This document shows positions 8,588 to 17,409 of a stretch of DNA of 34,045 nucleotides, one piece after another. The translations under genes were made by a program, and so were the position numbers. The notes below the pieces were generated by a model, which searched no databases, was not told the origin of the DNA, and was given only the letters and a program-made list of their open reading frames with translations. Numbering within the stretch: the first letter of the stretch is position 1; every line of letters begins with the position of its first letter. Origin of the DNA: Sedimentisphaerales bacterium. Its GTDB lineage: Bacteria > Planctomycetota > Phycisphaerae > Sedimentisphaerales > Anaerobacaceae. Location: the NCBI GenBank assembly GCA_028277585.1, contig JANQFY010000227.1:1-34045 (forward strand), in the 5' to 3' direction.

Positions 8588-10858
8588 ATGACGAAGGCTT
8601 CTTATCTGACCATCGCGGCGCTCGCCGCCTTGAGCCTGCACGCTCTGACAAGCAACGCAACGGCACGAACCGTGAACCGAAACGAGGCTTGGGAACAGCA
8701 CATCAAGCTGCAAGAGGAATCGATCTTCAAGGATCTGCAGTGGCGCTGCGTCGGCCCGGCCTACTGCGGCGGGCGCATCGAGACCATCGCCTGCCCGGCC
8801 GGCTACACGTCGACCATCTACGTCGGCGCCGGCGCGGGCAACCTCTGGAAGAGCGAGAACAACGGAACTACGTGGGAACCAATCTTCGAGAACGAATCGA
8901 CGTTCGCCATCGGCGCCGTCGCCGTGGCGCCGACCGATCCGAACGTCGTCTGGGTCGGGACCGGCGAAGTGCTTATGGCCCGCAGTTCGTACGCCGGTAC
9001 GGGTGTTTTCAAGTCTGTCGATGGCGGTGCATCCTGGCGAAACATGGGCCTGGCCGACACCTACCATATCGCGAGAGTGCTCATCGACCCAAGGGACCCT
9101 GAGACCGTCTACGTCGCGGCCATCGGTCATAACTACACACAGAACGAACAACGCGGGCTGTTCAAGACCACCGACGGAGGAAAGACCTGGAACAAAACCC
9201 TCTACGTCTCGGAGCAAACCGGCTGCATCGAGGTCGTAATGGACCCGCGTGACAGCCAAACCCTGTACGCCGTCATGTGGGAGAGAGATCGCAAGGCGTG
9301 GAACAACGTCGTTGCCGGGGCGGAGAGCGGCGTGTACCGAAGCAGAGACGGAGGCGAAACGTGGAAACGTCTGGCCGGCGGTCTGCCCAGCGGAGAACAC
9401 GTCGGACGCATCGGACTGGCGATTGCACCGTCCCGACCCGATGTGGTGTACGCCCTCGTAGATAACCACCTACCAAGGCCGAACGGCAAGAGACGGATCA
9501 GTGGAGAGGTCTACCGCTCCGAAAACGGCGGCGAGTCCTGGGCAAAGGCCCATGAGGAGCCGTTGCCAACGGCCATTGGCTACGATTTCTGTCTGATCCG
9601 AGTGTCACCCGACAACGAGAATCAGATCTATGTGCTGGGAAACTACCTGTTGATGTCCCAGGACGGAGGCAAGACCTATACGAGAAACCAGGGGCAGATC
9701 GTCAACCTCCGGCCCCATGGCTCGCGCGTAATCCACCTGGATCACCATGATATGTGGATCGACCCGCTGAATCCCGACCGACTTCTCAGCGGCACCGACG
9801 GCGGGCTCTACATGTCCTACGACCGGGGCAAGACCTGGCTGCGAGTCAACAACTTCGCCATCGCCGAGGTCTATGCCGTCTCCGTCGACATGGCCGAACC
9901 TTACAACATCTACATCGGCACACAGGACAACGCCGCCATGCTGGGGCCGGGCAACTACACGGTGAGCGACGACGGCATCGAGCCCTGGCGGCACATCTAT
10001 CTGGATCCCTGGGGCGGAGGGGACAGCTATTTCACCTGGGTCGATCCGGTCGACAACGACATCATCTATTACGAGCATCAGTTCGGGGACATGCGGCGCA
10101 AGAACATGCGCACCGGTCAGTCCAAGTCCATCCGCCCACGCCCCGAGGAGGGCGAACCGCCGCTGCGTTTCAATTGGATGACACCATTCTTCACCTCTCA
10201 CCACGACCCGGCAACGCTGTACTGCGGCACGAACAAGCTGTTCAAGTCCATAGACAGGGGAGACCACTGGGAATGCATCAGCCCCGACCTGTCCACTCAG
10301 CCCGGCCCGGACCGACAGGGCAACGTCCCGTTTGGGACCATCACGACGGTTTCGGAATCTCCCCTGAAGCAGGGCTTGATCTACGTCGGAACCGATGACG
10401 GTAATCTCCACGTGACCTCAGACGACGGCGCCACCTGGACGAGGATCGCCCAGGGCCTGCCGGACAAATGGGTCAGCCGTGTGCGCGCGTCGCAACACGA
10501 ATTGGGGACGGTCTACACCTCCTTCACCGGATACCGGGATGATGACTTCGAAGCCTATTTCTACGCCTCGGACGACTTCGGGCGCAAGTGGAAGTCAATC
10601 AAGAACAACCTGCCCTCAGAATCAGTCAACGTCGTGATCGAAGACCCCCGCACGAAGAACATCCTCTACGTGGGCACCGACCTGGGTGTATACGTTTCGC
10701 TGGACCGCGGCGCGAACTGGATCTCCCTATGCAACGGCCTGCCCACCACCCCCGTCCACGATCTCGTCATCCATCCGCGCGAGCACGAACTGGTCATCGG
10801 CACCCATGGACGGGGTGTGTTCGTGCTGGACGTGAGCGGCATCGCGGCGCCCCAATAG
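8588..10858 (+). CDS. Secreted VPS10/sortilin-like beta-propeller protein (second paralogue)
   Basis: This 756-residue exported protein starts at the ATG at 8588, after GAGG about 11 nt upstream. The frame extends upstream into the PepSY gene, but only this start leads into a signal peptide (residues 1-27, LTIAALAALSLHAL). It parallels the 4801 gene throughout: FKDLQWRCVGP here against FRDLSFRCVGP there, shared YAGTGVFKSVDGGASW-type Asp boxes, MAEPYNIYIGTQDN, and the closing stretch LVIHPREHELVIGTHGRG. It lacks the 70-residue insertion and the C-terminal coiled coil of that paralogue, so it represents the compact form. It is probably a cell-envelope or extracellular propeller that binds or cleaves polymers. 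The pair most simply reflects tandem duplication. Catalytic residues are not identifiable from sequence alone. Confidence 0.87.
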   Translation: MTKASYLTIAALAALSLHALTSNATARTVNRNEAWEQHIKLQEESIFKDLQWRCVGPAYCGGRIETIACPAGYTSTIYVGAGAGNLWKSENNGTTWEPIFENESTFAIGAVAVAPTDPNVVWVGTGEVLMARSSYAGTGVFKSVDGGASWRNMGLADTYHIARVLIDPRDPETVYVAAIGHNYTQNEQRGLFKTTDGGKTWNKTLYVSEQTGCIEVVMDPRDSQTLYAVMWERDRKAWNNVVAGAESGVYRSRDGGETWKRLAGGLPSGEHVGRIGLAIAPSRPDVVYALVDNHLPRPNGKRRISGEVYRSENGGESWAKAHEEPLPTAIGYDFCLIRVSPDNENQIYVLGNYLLMSQDGGKTYTRNQGQIVNLRPHGSRVIHLDHHDMWIDPLNPDRLLSGTDGGLYMSYDRGKTWLRVNNFAIAEVYAVSVDMAEPYNIYIGTQDNAAMLGPGNYTVSDDGIEPWRHIYLDPWGGGDSYFTWVDPVDNDIIYYEHQFGDMRRKNMRTGQSKSIRPRPEEGEPPLRFNWMTPFFTSHHDPATLYCGTNKLFKSIDRGDHWECISPDLSTQPGPDRQGNVPFGTITTVSESPLKQGLIYVGTDDGNLHVTSDDGATWTRIAQGLPDKWVSRVRASQHELGTVYTSFTGYRDDDFEAYFYASDDFGRKWKSIKNNLPSESVNVVIEDPRTKNILYVGTDLGVYVSLDRGANWISLCNGLPTTPVHDLVIHPREHELVIGTHGRGVFVLDVSGIAAPQ

Positions 10859-10874
10859 CACAACCACAGCACCT

Positions 10875-10903
10875 TTGTACTGCCGACGGATCTCTGGTAT
10901 GAT
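10875..10903 (+). promoter_or_regulatory. Candidate strong sigma70-type promoter for the ThuA-sulfatase group
   Basis: TTGTAC (10875-10880) and TATGAT (10898-10903) are separated by exactly 17 bp. TGG immediately before the -10 box gives an extended -10 element. It lies in the 100-bp gap after the second propeller gene and 55 bp before the ThuA start, so the genes from 10959 onward can be transcribed independently of the propeller block. Confidence 0.5.
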
Positions 10904-10958
10904 GGCGTACTGATTTCGAATCTCACGGGAACATCATGGACAGGTATAGGAGGTCTTC

Positions 10959-11912
10959 ATGGCCGGCAAGTCCCCTCGTCGTCACACCCTTCTTCTGGTC
11001 GCTTTGTCATTCTGTTGGGCGCTGGTCCTCTTCGCTTCGCCGGTTCACGCCGCAACAAAGGAAGTGGTCTTCATACCCGGGCGCCAGAGTCACGGCTGGA
11101 GCGGGCACGCCTACAACGCCGACTGCAAGCTGCTGGCCGGCATATTGAACAAGAACGTCTCGGGAATCGAAGCCGTCGTCCTGGAAGGCGGCTGGCCCAA
11201 GAAGCCCAGCACTCTGGAGGACGCGGCCGCGATCGTCATCGCCTGCGATGGGAACAGCCTGATCGGCGCCGAATCCAACTGGAAAGCCCTCGACCAACTC
11301 GCCAAGAAGGGAGTCGGCATCGCCTTTATGCATTACGCCCTGGACCCGGGCAAACGGTACGGTCCATATGTGAAGAGCTGGATCGGGGGCTACTACGAGC
11401 AACACTGGTCGGTCAATCCCTCCTGGCTCGCGAAGTTCGAGACCTTACCCGACCATCCCATCACGCGAGGGGTCAAACCCTTCACCATTCACGATGAGTG
11501 GTACTATCACATGCGGTTCGTTGACAGTATGAAGGGCGTGACACCGATCCTGACCGCGATCCCGCCGGACAGCACACGCAAGCGCCCCGACGGCCCGCAC
11601 AGTGGCAACCCCACGGTGCGCGGACGGATGGGCCTGCCCGAGCACGTCGCCTGGGCGTACGAGCGACCCGACGGTAGTCGCGGCTTTGGCTGTACCGGCG
11701 GGCATACCCACTGGGTCTACGCCCAGAACGATTTCCGCAAACTCATGCTCAACGCCGTCTGCTGGATCGCCAAGATCGAGGTCCCGGCCGGCGGAGTCCC
11801 GACCCCGACGCCGACCGTTGCCGAAATGGAGGCTAATCTCCAGGGCAACCGGCCGGGAAACTGGAGCGCAGAGAGAACCAGACAGACCATCGAAAGACTG
11901 AACGAGCGTTAG
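10959..11912 (+). CDS. Secreted ThuA-like domain protein
   Basis: This 317-residue protein has a clear Sec signal peptide (LLLVALSFCWALVLFASPVHA, ending near residue 31). A consensus AGGAGG at 10948-10953 lies 5 nt before the ATG. The mature part is a ThuA/glutamine-amidotransferase-like fold: VVFIPGRQSHGWSGHAYNAD at its start, a strand-turn AAIVIACDGNSLIG, KGVGIAFMHYALDPGK, and a late GFGCTGGHTHWVYAQNDFRK followed by a helix that closes the domain. Such proteins occur in planctomycete carbohydrate loci, often near Gfo/Idh oxidoreductases and DUF1080 proteins. The founding member, ThuA, acts in trehalose and disaccharide oxidation. The gene is followed after 9 bp by a sulfatase, so it is probably the first gene of a glycan-processing operon. 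The exact reaction is unknown. Confidence 0.87.
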   Translation: MAGKSPRRHTLLLVALSFCWALVLFASPVHAATKEVVFIPGRQSHGWSGHAYNADCKLLAGILNKNVSGIEAVVLEGGWPKKPSTLEDAAAIVIACDGNSLIGAESNWKALDQLAKKGVGIAFMHYALDPGKRYGPYVKSWIGGYYEQHWSVNPSWLAKFETLPDHPITRGVKPFTIHDEWYYHMRFVDSMKGVTPILTAIPPDSTRKRPDGPHSGNPTVRGRMGLPEHVAWAYERPDGSRGFGCTGGHTHWVYAQNDFRKLMLNAVCWIAKIEVPAGGVPTPTPTVAEMEANLQGNRPGNWSAERTRQTIERLNER

Positions 11913-11921
11913 AAACAGCAT

Positions 11922-13484
11922 ATGCTATTGAGGACCAGGGAAGTGAAGAAGGACGCATCCAATCCGATCACCCGCCGGTCGTTCTTGAAGAGCACGGCCT
12001 GCGCCTCCTCGGCATTCATCATCCCCTCGACACTATCGGCTTCGCAGCCCCGAAAGCGACCGAACATCCTGTATCTCATGACGGACCAACATCGCGGGGA
12101 TTGCCTGGGCTGCGCGGACAACGCCGCCATCAAGACCCCGAACCTCGACGCGATCGCCGCCGAGGGGGTGCTGTTCCCGAACGCGTATTCGTCGACACCA
12201 AGTTGCACGCCGGCGCGGAGCGGCATCCTCACCGGGCTTTCCCCCTGGCATCACGGCATGCTCGGATATGGTCGCGTGGCGGGCAAGCACCGCTTCGAAC
12301 TGCCCCAGGCTCTGCGTGAAGCTAGGTACTATCTGTTCGGCATTGGCAAAATGCATTGGTATCCCCAGCGGAAACTGCGCGGCTATCACGGCCTGCTGCT
12401 CGACGAATCGGGACGCTCTGAGACGCCGGGCTTCGTCAGTGACTATCGGCTCTGGTTCAAGCAGCAGGCGCCCGACCTGAATCCCGATGCAACGGGAATC
12501 GGCTGGAACGACTATCGCGCCAAATCCTACGTCTTGCCCGAGCGGCTGCATCCGACGACCTGGACCGGCGACCGCGCCGTGGAGTTCATCGAAGGATACA
12601 ACCAATCAAAACCGTTTCTCCTGAAGGTCTCCTTCGCCCGGCCGCACAGTCCGTACGACCCACCGCAACGATTCATGGACATGTACGACGTCGATGACAT
12701 GCCGGCGCCCAATGTTGGCGATTGGGCCGACCGATACGCACCTCACAAGGACCCGCCCAATCCAGGCCAGTGGCATGGCAATCTCGGCGTTCAGCAGGCC
12801 AAGGAGTCCCGCCGGGCGTACTACGCCTCCGTCACCTTTATCGACGAGCAGATCGGACGCATTCGGGCGGCACTCAAGAAACGGGGCATGGACGATAACA
12901 CGCTGATCGTGTTCTTCTCCGACCATGGCGACATGCTGGGCGACCACCATCTCTGGCGCAAGACGTACGCTTACGAGGGCTCCGCCCAGATCCCCATGAT
13001 TCTGCGCTGGCCCAGAACGATGGGCATGGACAACCGGCGGGGCAAGAAGCTCCCTCAACCGGTCGAACTGCGTGACGTGCTGCCCACGTTCCTCGACACG
13101 GCCCAAGCGCCGATTCCCGATCACCTCGACGGCCAGAGCCTGCTGGACCCGGTCCGGGGTAAGACCGAAGACTGGCGTCCCTACATCGACCTTGAACATT
13201 CAATGTGCTACAACAAGGATCACTGGAACGCGCTGACGGACGGGCGATTCAAATACATCTACTACGCGTTCGATGGAAGGGAGGAACTCTTCGACCTGAT
13301 CAAGGACCGCGCCGAACTCCACAATCTGGCCGGCAAGCCCGAGCACGCCGCGGCCCTAAAGCAATGGCGCCAGCATATGGTCGAGCACCTATCCGAACGC
13401 GGCGAGGCGTTCGTGCGCAACGGCGAACTGGCCCTTCGCAAGAAGCGCATGCTGTATTCGCCCAACCATCCGAAGGACAGTTGA
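11922..13484 (+). CDS. Tat-exported sulfatase (S1 family, T-D-Q type)
   Basis: This formylglycine sulfatase has 520 residues from the ATG at 11922. A GTG at 11943 in the same frame has the better ribosome binding site and would give 513 residues; both keep the Tat motif TRRSFLKS. The nucleophile motif is C95-T-P-A-R followed by SGILTG (ATG numbering), a C-x-P-A-R variant of C-x-P-S-R. The N-terminal metal motif is T-D-Q (MTDQHRGDCLGC) rather than D-D, as in choline- and N-sulfatase-like subfamilies. D334-H335 (FFSDHGDMLGDHH) supplies the second metal pair. The C-terminus has FKYIYYAFDGREELFDL. It follows the ThuA gene by 9 bp and precedes another sulfatase, suggesting sequential desulfation of one sulfated glycan. 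The substrate is unknown. Confidence 0.93.
   Translation: MLLRTREVKKDASNPITRRSFLKSTACASSAFIIPSTLSASQPRKRPNILYLMTDQHRGDCLGCADNAAIKTPNLDAIAAEGVLFPNAYSSTPSCTPARSGILTGLSPWHHGMLGYGRVAGKHRFELPQALREARYYLFGIGKMHWYPQRKLRGYHGLLLDESGRSETPGFVSDYRLWFKQQAPDLNPDATGIGWNDYRAKSYVLPERLHPTTWTGDRAVEFIEGYNQSKPFLLKVSFARPHSPYDPPQRFMDMYDVDDMPAPNVGDWADRYAPHKDPPNPGQWHGNLGVQQAKESRRAYYASVTFIDEQIGRIRAALKKRGMDDNTLIVFFSDHGDMLGDHHLWRKTYAYEGSAQIPMILRWPRTMGMDNRRGKKLPQPVELRDVLPTFLDTAQAPIPDHLDGQSLLDPVRGKTEDWRPYIDLEHSMCYNKDHWNALTDGRFKYIYYAFDGREELFDLIKDRAELHNLAGKPEHAAALKQWRQHMVEHLSERGEAFVRNGELALRKKRMLYSPNHPKDS
11930..11934 (+). promoter_or_regulatory. Ribosome binding site pointing to an alternative GTG start
   Basis: GAGGA lies 8 nt before the in-frame GTG at 11943, whereas the ATG at 11922 has no recognisable site in the gap after the preceding stop (11912). 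The sulfatase may therefore begin at 11943, or translation may be coupled to the ThuA gene. Confidence 0.45.
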
Positions 13485-13515
13485 CAGCGATAAGAAAGAG
13501 CTGGGGAAGTAAGGC

Positions 13516-15045
13516 ATGACAACCGAGAGAACTCACGGCAAGCATCTGGACCGACGCGCCTTTCTCAAGCACACAGGTCGAACGATCGCGGCGCTGGCGA
13601 CCCTGGGCGCCGCCAGTTCGCGCGCCGCCCGGTCGAGGACCAAGACCGGCAAGCGAAACGTCATCCTGGTTCTCAGCGACGATCATCGCTACGACTTCAT
13701 GGGGTTCATGAAAGGCGCGCCGGCGTTTCTGAAGACGCCGAACATGGACCGCATGGCGCGCGAAGGCGCGCACCTGGCCAACGCCTTCGTCAGCACCTCG
13801 CTGTGTTCGCCCAGCCGGGCGTCGATCCTTACGGGCCAGTACATGCACAACCATCGCATTGTCGATAACCAGCGTCCCGCGCCGCCCGGGACGGTGTTCT
13901 TTCCCCAGTACCTGCAGAAAGCGGGGTACCAGACCGCCTTCGTGGGCAAGTGGCACATGGGACACGAACACGACGATCCGCGCCCGGGCTTCGATCACTG
14001 GGTCAGCTTCAAGGGTCAGGGCACCTACTTCGATCCGACGCTGAACATCAACGGCGAACGCAAGACGTTCGAAGGCTACACGACCGATGTCCTGACCGAC
14101 CAGGCGCTGAACTGGCTGCAAAAGGACCGGGATGAGGACCAGCCTTTCTTCTTGTATCTGTCCTTCAAGGCGGTTCACTATCCCTTCCAGCCGGCCGAAC
14201 GCCATGCGGGTCGCTATCGCAACGAGCCGATCGAGCGTCCCGAGACGATGGCTAATACCGAGCGGAACTACCAGACGCAACCCCACTGGGTCCGCGAGCG
14301 GCGCTACAGCATCCACGGCATCGATCACATGGAGACGGGGCCCTACGACAACGATCCGGTCCCGTCGTTTGACGATCTGTATCACCAGTACTGCGAAACC
14401 GTTCACGGGCTGGACGAGAACCTTGGCCGCGTGCTGAACCACCTCGACCAGACAGGGCTAAGCGACTCGACACTGGTGCTGTACATGGGCGACAATGGAT
14501 TCGCCCTGGGCGAGCACGGATTCTACGACAAGCGCGACGCGTTCGAGGAATCGATCCGCGTTCCCATGCTGGCATACGCTCCCGGGATGATCCGCCCCGG
14601 AACGAAGGTCTCGCAGATGGTTCAGAACATTGACATCGCGCCCACGTTGCTGGAAGCAGCCGGCGTCAAGCGTCCGAAATCGCCCGGCATGGATGGGCAA
14701 TCCTTCCTGCCCCTGCTGCGCAACAAGTCGATCTCGTGGCGCGATCACATTCTCTACGAGTACTACTGGGAGTGGAACTTCCCCGCCACGCCGACGGTGT
14801 TCGCCATTCGCTCGGAACGCTACAAGTACATCTTCTATCACGGCCTCTGGGACCACGACGGATTCTATGACTTGCAGACCGACCCGCACGAGCGGCACAA
14901 CCTGATCAACGTCCCGGCCTACGCCGAGCGGATCGAGACCATGAAGAAGCAACTGTTCGACGAACTCGAAAGCCAGGGTGGGCTCGATATTCCGGTGCGC
15001 CGCCCGCTAGGCGAGCGCCTCGATCAGCGGAAGAACCGGCGCTGA
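13516..15045 (+). CDS. Tat-exported sulfatase (S1 family)
   Basis: This 509-residue formylglycine sulfatase has a twin-arginine signal (DRRAFLKHTGR, residues 12-22). The metal motif is SDDHRYDFMGF, the nucleophile motif C97-S-P-S-R followed by ASILTGQY, and the second metal pair D326-N327 (MGDNGFALGEHGFYDKRD). The late stretch DGFYDLQTDPHERHNL is typical of planctomycete sulfatases. A purine-rich GGGGAAG and a closer AAGG precede the ATG. It begins 31 bp after the previous sulfatase and is probably co-transcribed with it. Its D-D-H metal motif differs from the D-D-L and T-D-Q forms of the other two sulfatases, so the three are unlikely to be recent duplicates and probably attack different sulfate positions. 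The latter point is an inference. Confidence 0.94.
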   Translation: MTTERTHGKHLDRRAFLKHTGRTIAALATLGAASSRAARSRTKTGKRNVILVLSDDHRYDFMGFMKGAPAFLKTPNMDRMAREGAHLANAFVSTSLCSPSRASILTGQYMHNHRIVDNQRPAPPGTVFFPQYLQKAGYQTAFVGKWHMGHEHDDPRPGFDHWVSFKGQGTYFDPTLNINGERKTFEGYTTDVLTDQALNWLQKDRDEDQPFFLYLSFKAVHYPFQPAERHAGRYRNEPIERPETMANTERNYQTQPHWVRERRYSIHGIDHMETGPYDNDPVPSFDDLYHQYCETVHGLDENLGRVLNHLDQTGLSDSTLVLYMGDNGFALGEHGFYDKRDAFEESIRVPMLAYAPGMIRPGTKVSQMVQNIDIAPTLLEAAGVKRPKSPGMDGQSFLPLLRNKSISWRDHILYEYYWEWNFPATPTVFAIRSERYKYIFYHGLWDHDGFYDLQTDPHERHNLINVPAYAERIETMKKQLFDELESQGGLDIPVRRPLGERLDQRKNRR

Positions 15046-15052
15046 GACGCCC

Positions 15053-15081
15053 TTGACGCGATGGACCGCACGTGATACCGT
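15053..15081 (+). promoter_or_regulatory. Candidate extended -10 promoter for the second MocA gene
   Basis: TTGACG (15053-15058) is followed after 17 bp by TACCGT (15076-15081), with TGA directly before it forming an extended -10. It lies within the 84-bp gap between the third sulfatase and the MocA start at 15130. The -10 box itself is a weak match. Confidence 0.35.
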
Positions 15082-15129
15082 AAAACGTCCACGATAACCC
15101 GCTATCAGAAAAACAAGGAGTGGTGGTCC

Positions 15130-16449
15130 ATGCATCGAAACATGACACGTCGCAGTTTCCTCCGCAACGCAACCCTGGCCGGCTCAGGCCTGGTCATTCT
15201 CTCGAATAGCCAATCGGTCCGGGGCACGCCGGCCAACAGCAAGCTGAATATCGCCGGGATCGGCATCGGCGGCCGCGGCGCCGCCAACATTCAGGGCGTC
15301 GCCAGTGAGAATCTCGTCGCCCTGTGCGACGTCGATGAAGAGCGGGCGGCCGATACCTTCGCGAAGCATCCGAACGCCAAGAAGTTCGCCGATTTCCGGC
15401 GGATGCTCGACAAGGTCCATAACGATATCGATGCGGTGGTGATCGGCACGCCGGACCATACGCACGCCCCGATCGGCATGATGGCGATGAAGATGGGCAA
15501 GCACTGCTACTGCGAGAAACCGCTGACCCACAGCGTCTATGAGGCCCGCCAGATGGCGGAGGTCGCGCAGCGATACAAGCTTGTTACGCAGATGGGAACA
15601 CAGATCCACGCGGGCAACAACTATCGCCGCGCGGTCGAGTTGGTGCAGTCCGGCGCGATCGGCCCGGTTCGCGAAGTCCACGTCTGGCTGGGCGCCAATT
15701 TCGACGGCCCGGCGAAACCGACAGACATGTCTCAGCCCGAGGCGCCCACCGACAAACCTGAGGTCCCCAAGGGCCTCGACTGGGACCTCTGGCTGGGCCC
15801 GGCCCCCTATCGCCCCTACCATTCCAAGTACGCCCCCTTCGGCTGGCGCTACTGGTGGACCTTCGCCAACGGACAACTGGGCGATTTCTTCTGCCACTTC
15901 TGCGATCTCGCCTTCTGGGCGCTGAAGCTCAAGCACCCAACGACGGTCGAAGCCGAGGGCCCCGTTCATCCCGAGAGCACGGCCAAGTGGACGATCGCCA
16001 AGCAGGAATACCCGGCCCGCGGAGATATGCCCCCGGTGACGCTGAACTGGTACAACGGCGGCGCCTACCCGGCACTGGTCAAAGAGAAGAACGTACCGAA
16101 GTGGGGCAGCGCCGTGCTGTTCATCGGCGCCGACGGCATGCTGATCTCCGACTACGGCAAGCACAAGCTCTTGCCCGAGGACAAGTTCGCCGATTTCGAG
16201 CCGCCTGAGCCGTTCATCCCTAACTCGATCGGCCATCATAAGGAATGGATCGAGGCCTGCAAGGCCGGCGGACCGACCACCTGCAATTTCGACTATTCCG
16301 GCGCTCTGACCGAAGCGGCGCTGCTGTGCAACGTCGCGTTGCGTTCGGGCCAGAAGATCACCTGGAAGGCGGACGAGCTCAGAGCGATCGGTAGTTCCGA
16401 AGCCAACGCGCTGCTCCGCCGTCCTTACCGCCGAGGTTGGAAACTCTAG
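15130..16449 (+). CDS. Tat-exported Gfo/Idh/MocA family oxidoreductase
   Basis: This 439-residue NAD(P)-dependent oxidoreductase has a twin-arginine signal (TRRSFLRNATL, residues 6-16), a Rossmann loop GIGIGGRGAAN and the classical E129-K130-P131 active-site motif (CYCEKPLTHS). AAGGAG lies 11 nt before the ATG. The C-terminal domain contains NGQLGDFFCHFCDLAFWAL, where the GQLTDW-HH pattern of the first MocA protein (1759-3042) is changed to GQLGDF with one histidine and two cysteines, so the two enzymes probably act on different sugars. The family closes with LLRRPYRRGWKL. It follows three glycan genes on the same strand and may oxidise sugars released after desulfation. The substrate cannot be read from the sequence. 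Confidence 0.93.
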   Translation: MHRNMTRRSFLRNATLAGSGLVILSNSQSVRGTPANSKLNIAGIGIGGRGAANIQGVASENLVALCDVDEERAADTFAKHPNAKKFADFRRMLDKVHNDIDAVVIGTPDHTHAPIGMMAMKMGKHCYCEKPLTHSVYEARQMAEVAQRYKLVTQMGTQIHAGNNYRRAVELVQSGAIGPVREVHVWLGANFDGPAKPTDMSQPEAPTDKPEVPKGLDWDLWLGPAPYRPYHSKYAPFGWRYWWTFANGQLGDFFCHFCDLAFWALKLKHPTTVEAEGPVHPESTAKWTIAKQEYPARGDMPPVTLNWYNGGAYPALVKEKNVPKWGSAVLFIGADGMLISDYGKHKLLPEDKFADFEPPEPFIPNSIGHHKEWIEACKAGGPTTCNFDYSGALTEAALLCNVALRSGQKITWKADELRAIGSSEANALLRRPYRRGWKL

Positions 16450-16464
16450 GCGGCTGGAAGTTAG

Positions 16465-16494
16465 TTCGCGCCCGATTGCAGGATTGTGTATAAT
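16465..16494 (+). promoter_or_regulatory. Candidate promoter with perfect -10 box for the prepilin-like gene
   Basis: TATAAT at 16489-16494 matches the -10 consensus exactly. The best -35 candidate is TTCGCG at 16465-16470 with an 18-bp spacer, which is weak. It sits in the 134-bp gap after the MocA gene and gives a leader of about 80 nt before the start at 16584. Confidence 0.45.
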
Positions 16495-16570
16495 GAATTG
16501 GCCCGTTTTCTCTTCCGTGGAGGAAGCAGGTCGACTGTCCGGCAAGGAGTATGAGCGATCTCTCTGGAAA

Positions 16571-16580
16571 GGGAGGTGAG
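16571..16580 (+). promoter_or_regulatory. Ribosome binding site that sets the prepilin-like start
   Basis: GGGAGGTGAG lies just before the ATG at 16584. An earlier in-frame ATG at 16551 would place this site inside the coding region and put 11 extra residues ahead of the short charged leader that prepilins need. Confidence 0.65.
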
Positions 16581-16583
16581 GAC

Positions 16584-17378
16584 ATGAAGGTGAGAAGACG
16601 CGCATTCACACTGATCGAGCTGCTCGTAGTGATCGCGATCATCGCACTACTCATGGGCATCCTCATGCCCAGCCTCCAGCGGGTCCGCAACCAGGCGCGA
16701 GCCGTGACGTGTCGCTCCAATCTCAAGCAGTGGGGCCTGATGTGGTACTTCTACACGGAAGACACCGATGGCAAGTTCAATACGGGTATCTACGAAGACA
16801 GCGCAGCGGCCAATAACTGGATGGTCGCCCTGTTGCCCTACTACCGCGAGAAGGGCAAACTGGCGATGTGTCCTTCCGCTACGCTACCCGGGGCGAAGGC
16901 AGGCGCGTTCGAATTCCGTGCCTGGAACTGGGATGGCGGCGGCTGGGGCGATGTCAGAAACAAGGACCCCGAACTCCGCGACCGGGGCAGCTACGGCCAG
17001 AACGAGTGGTTCTGTGATCGCGAGCGCAGCGAGAATGAGTGGAGGAGTATCCAGCGTGTCAAGAATCCGACAAATGTACCGCTATTCTTCGACTGCGGAT
17101 ACGTCGATACGATGCCAGGCCACACGCAAGGCCCCCCGGACATCAAGGGTTTTGATGTCGCGAACGGCAACGAATGGAATGTCGTGTGCATCGACCGCCA
17201 TTCCGGCTCGGTCAATATGGTGTTCGCCGACTTCACGACGGTTCGCAAGGTGGGACTCAAGGAACTCTGGACCTTGAAATGGCACCGTAACTTCGACATC
17301 AACGGCCCTTGGACGAAGGCCGGGGGCGTCCAGGCCAGCGATTGGCCTGACTGGATGAACAGCTACAAAGATTACTGA
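16584..17378 (+). CDS. Prepilin-like protein with planctomycete-type C-terminus (type II secretion/pilin N-terminus)
   Basis: This 264-residue protein begins with a six-to-seven-residue basic leader (MKVRRRA) followed by F-T-L-I-E-L-L-V-V-I-A, the class III signal of type IV pilins and type II pseudopilins, with Glu at mature position 5. The residue before the cleavage site is Ala rather than the usual Gly. After the single N-terminal helix comes SLQRVRNQARAVTCRSNLKQ, then an aromatic globular domain with paired cysteines, and a C-terminal region with D-R-H-S-G-S-V-N and F-A-D followed by ELWTLKWHRNFD. This layout is common in the large prepilin-like families of Planctomycetes, which are usually of unknown function. 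No secretion or pilus machinery genes are nearby. It is probably a secreted, membrane-tethered surface protein. Confidence 0.85.
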   Translation: MKVRRRAFTLIELLVVIAIIALLMGILMPSLQRVRNQARAVTCRSNLKQWGLMWYFYTEDTDGKFNTGIYEDSAAANNWMVALLPYYREKGKLAMCPSATLPGAKAGAFEFRAWNWDGGGWGDVRNKDPELRDRGSYGQNEWFCDRERSENEWRSIQRVKNPTNVPLFFDCGYVDTMPGHTQGPPDIKGFDVANGNEWNVVCIDRHSGSVNMVFADFTTVRKVGLKELWTLKWHRNFDINGPWTKAGGVQASDWPDWMNSYKDY

Positions 17379-17409
17379 CAACAGGAAGGATCGACACGAT
17401 TCACGCGAG

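Noticed and set aside
7096-8589. 497-residue minus-strand frame across the propeller and PepSY genes
   Set aside because: Leu/Arg-rich shadow spanning two unrelated plus-strand genes with clear domains; no start site and no family features.
15184-16605. 473-residue minus-strand frame opposite the second MocA gene
   Set aside because: Shadow frame; the plus strand encodes a complete MocA protein with E-K-P and Tat motifs.
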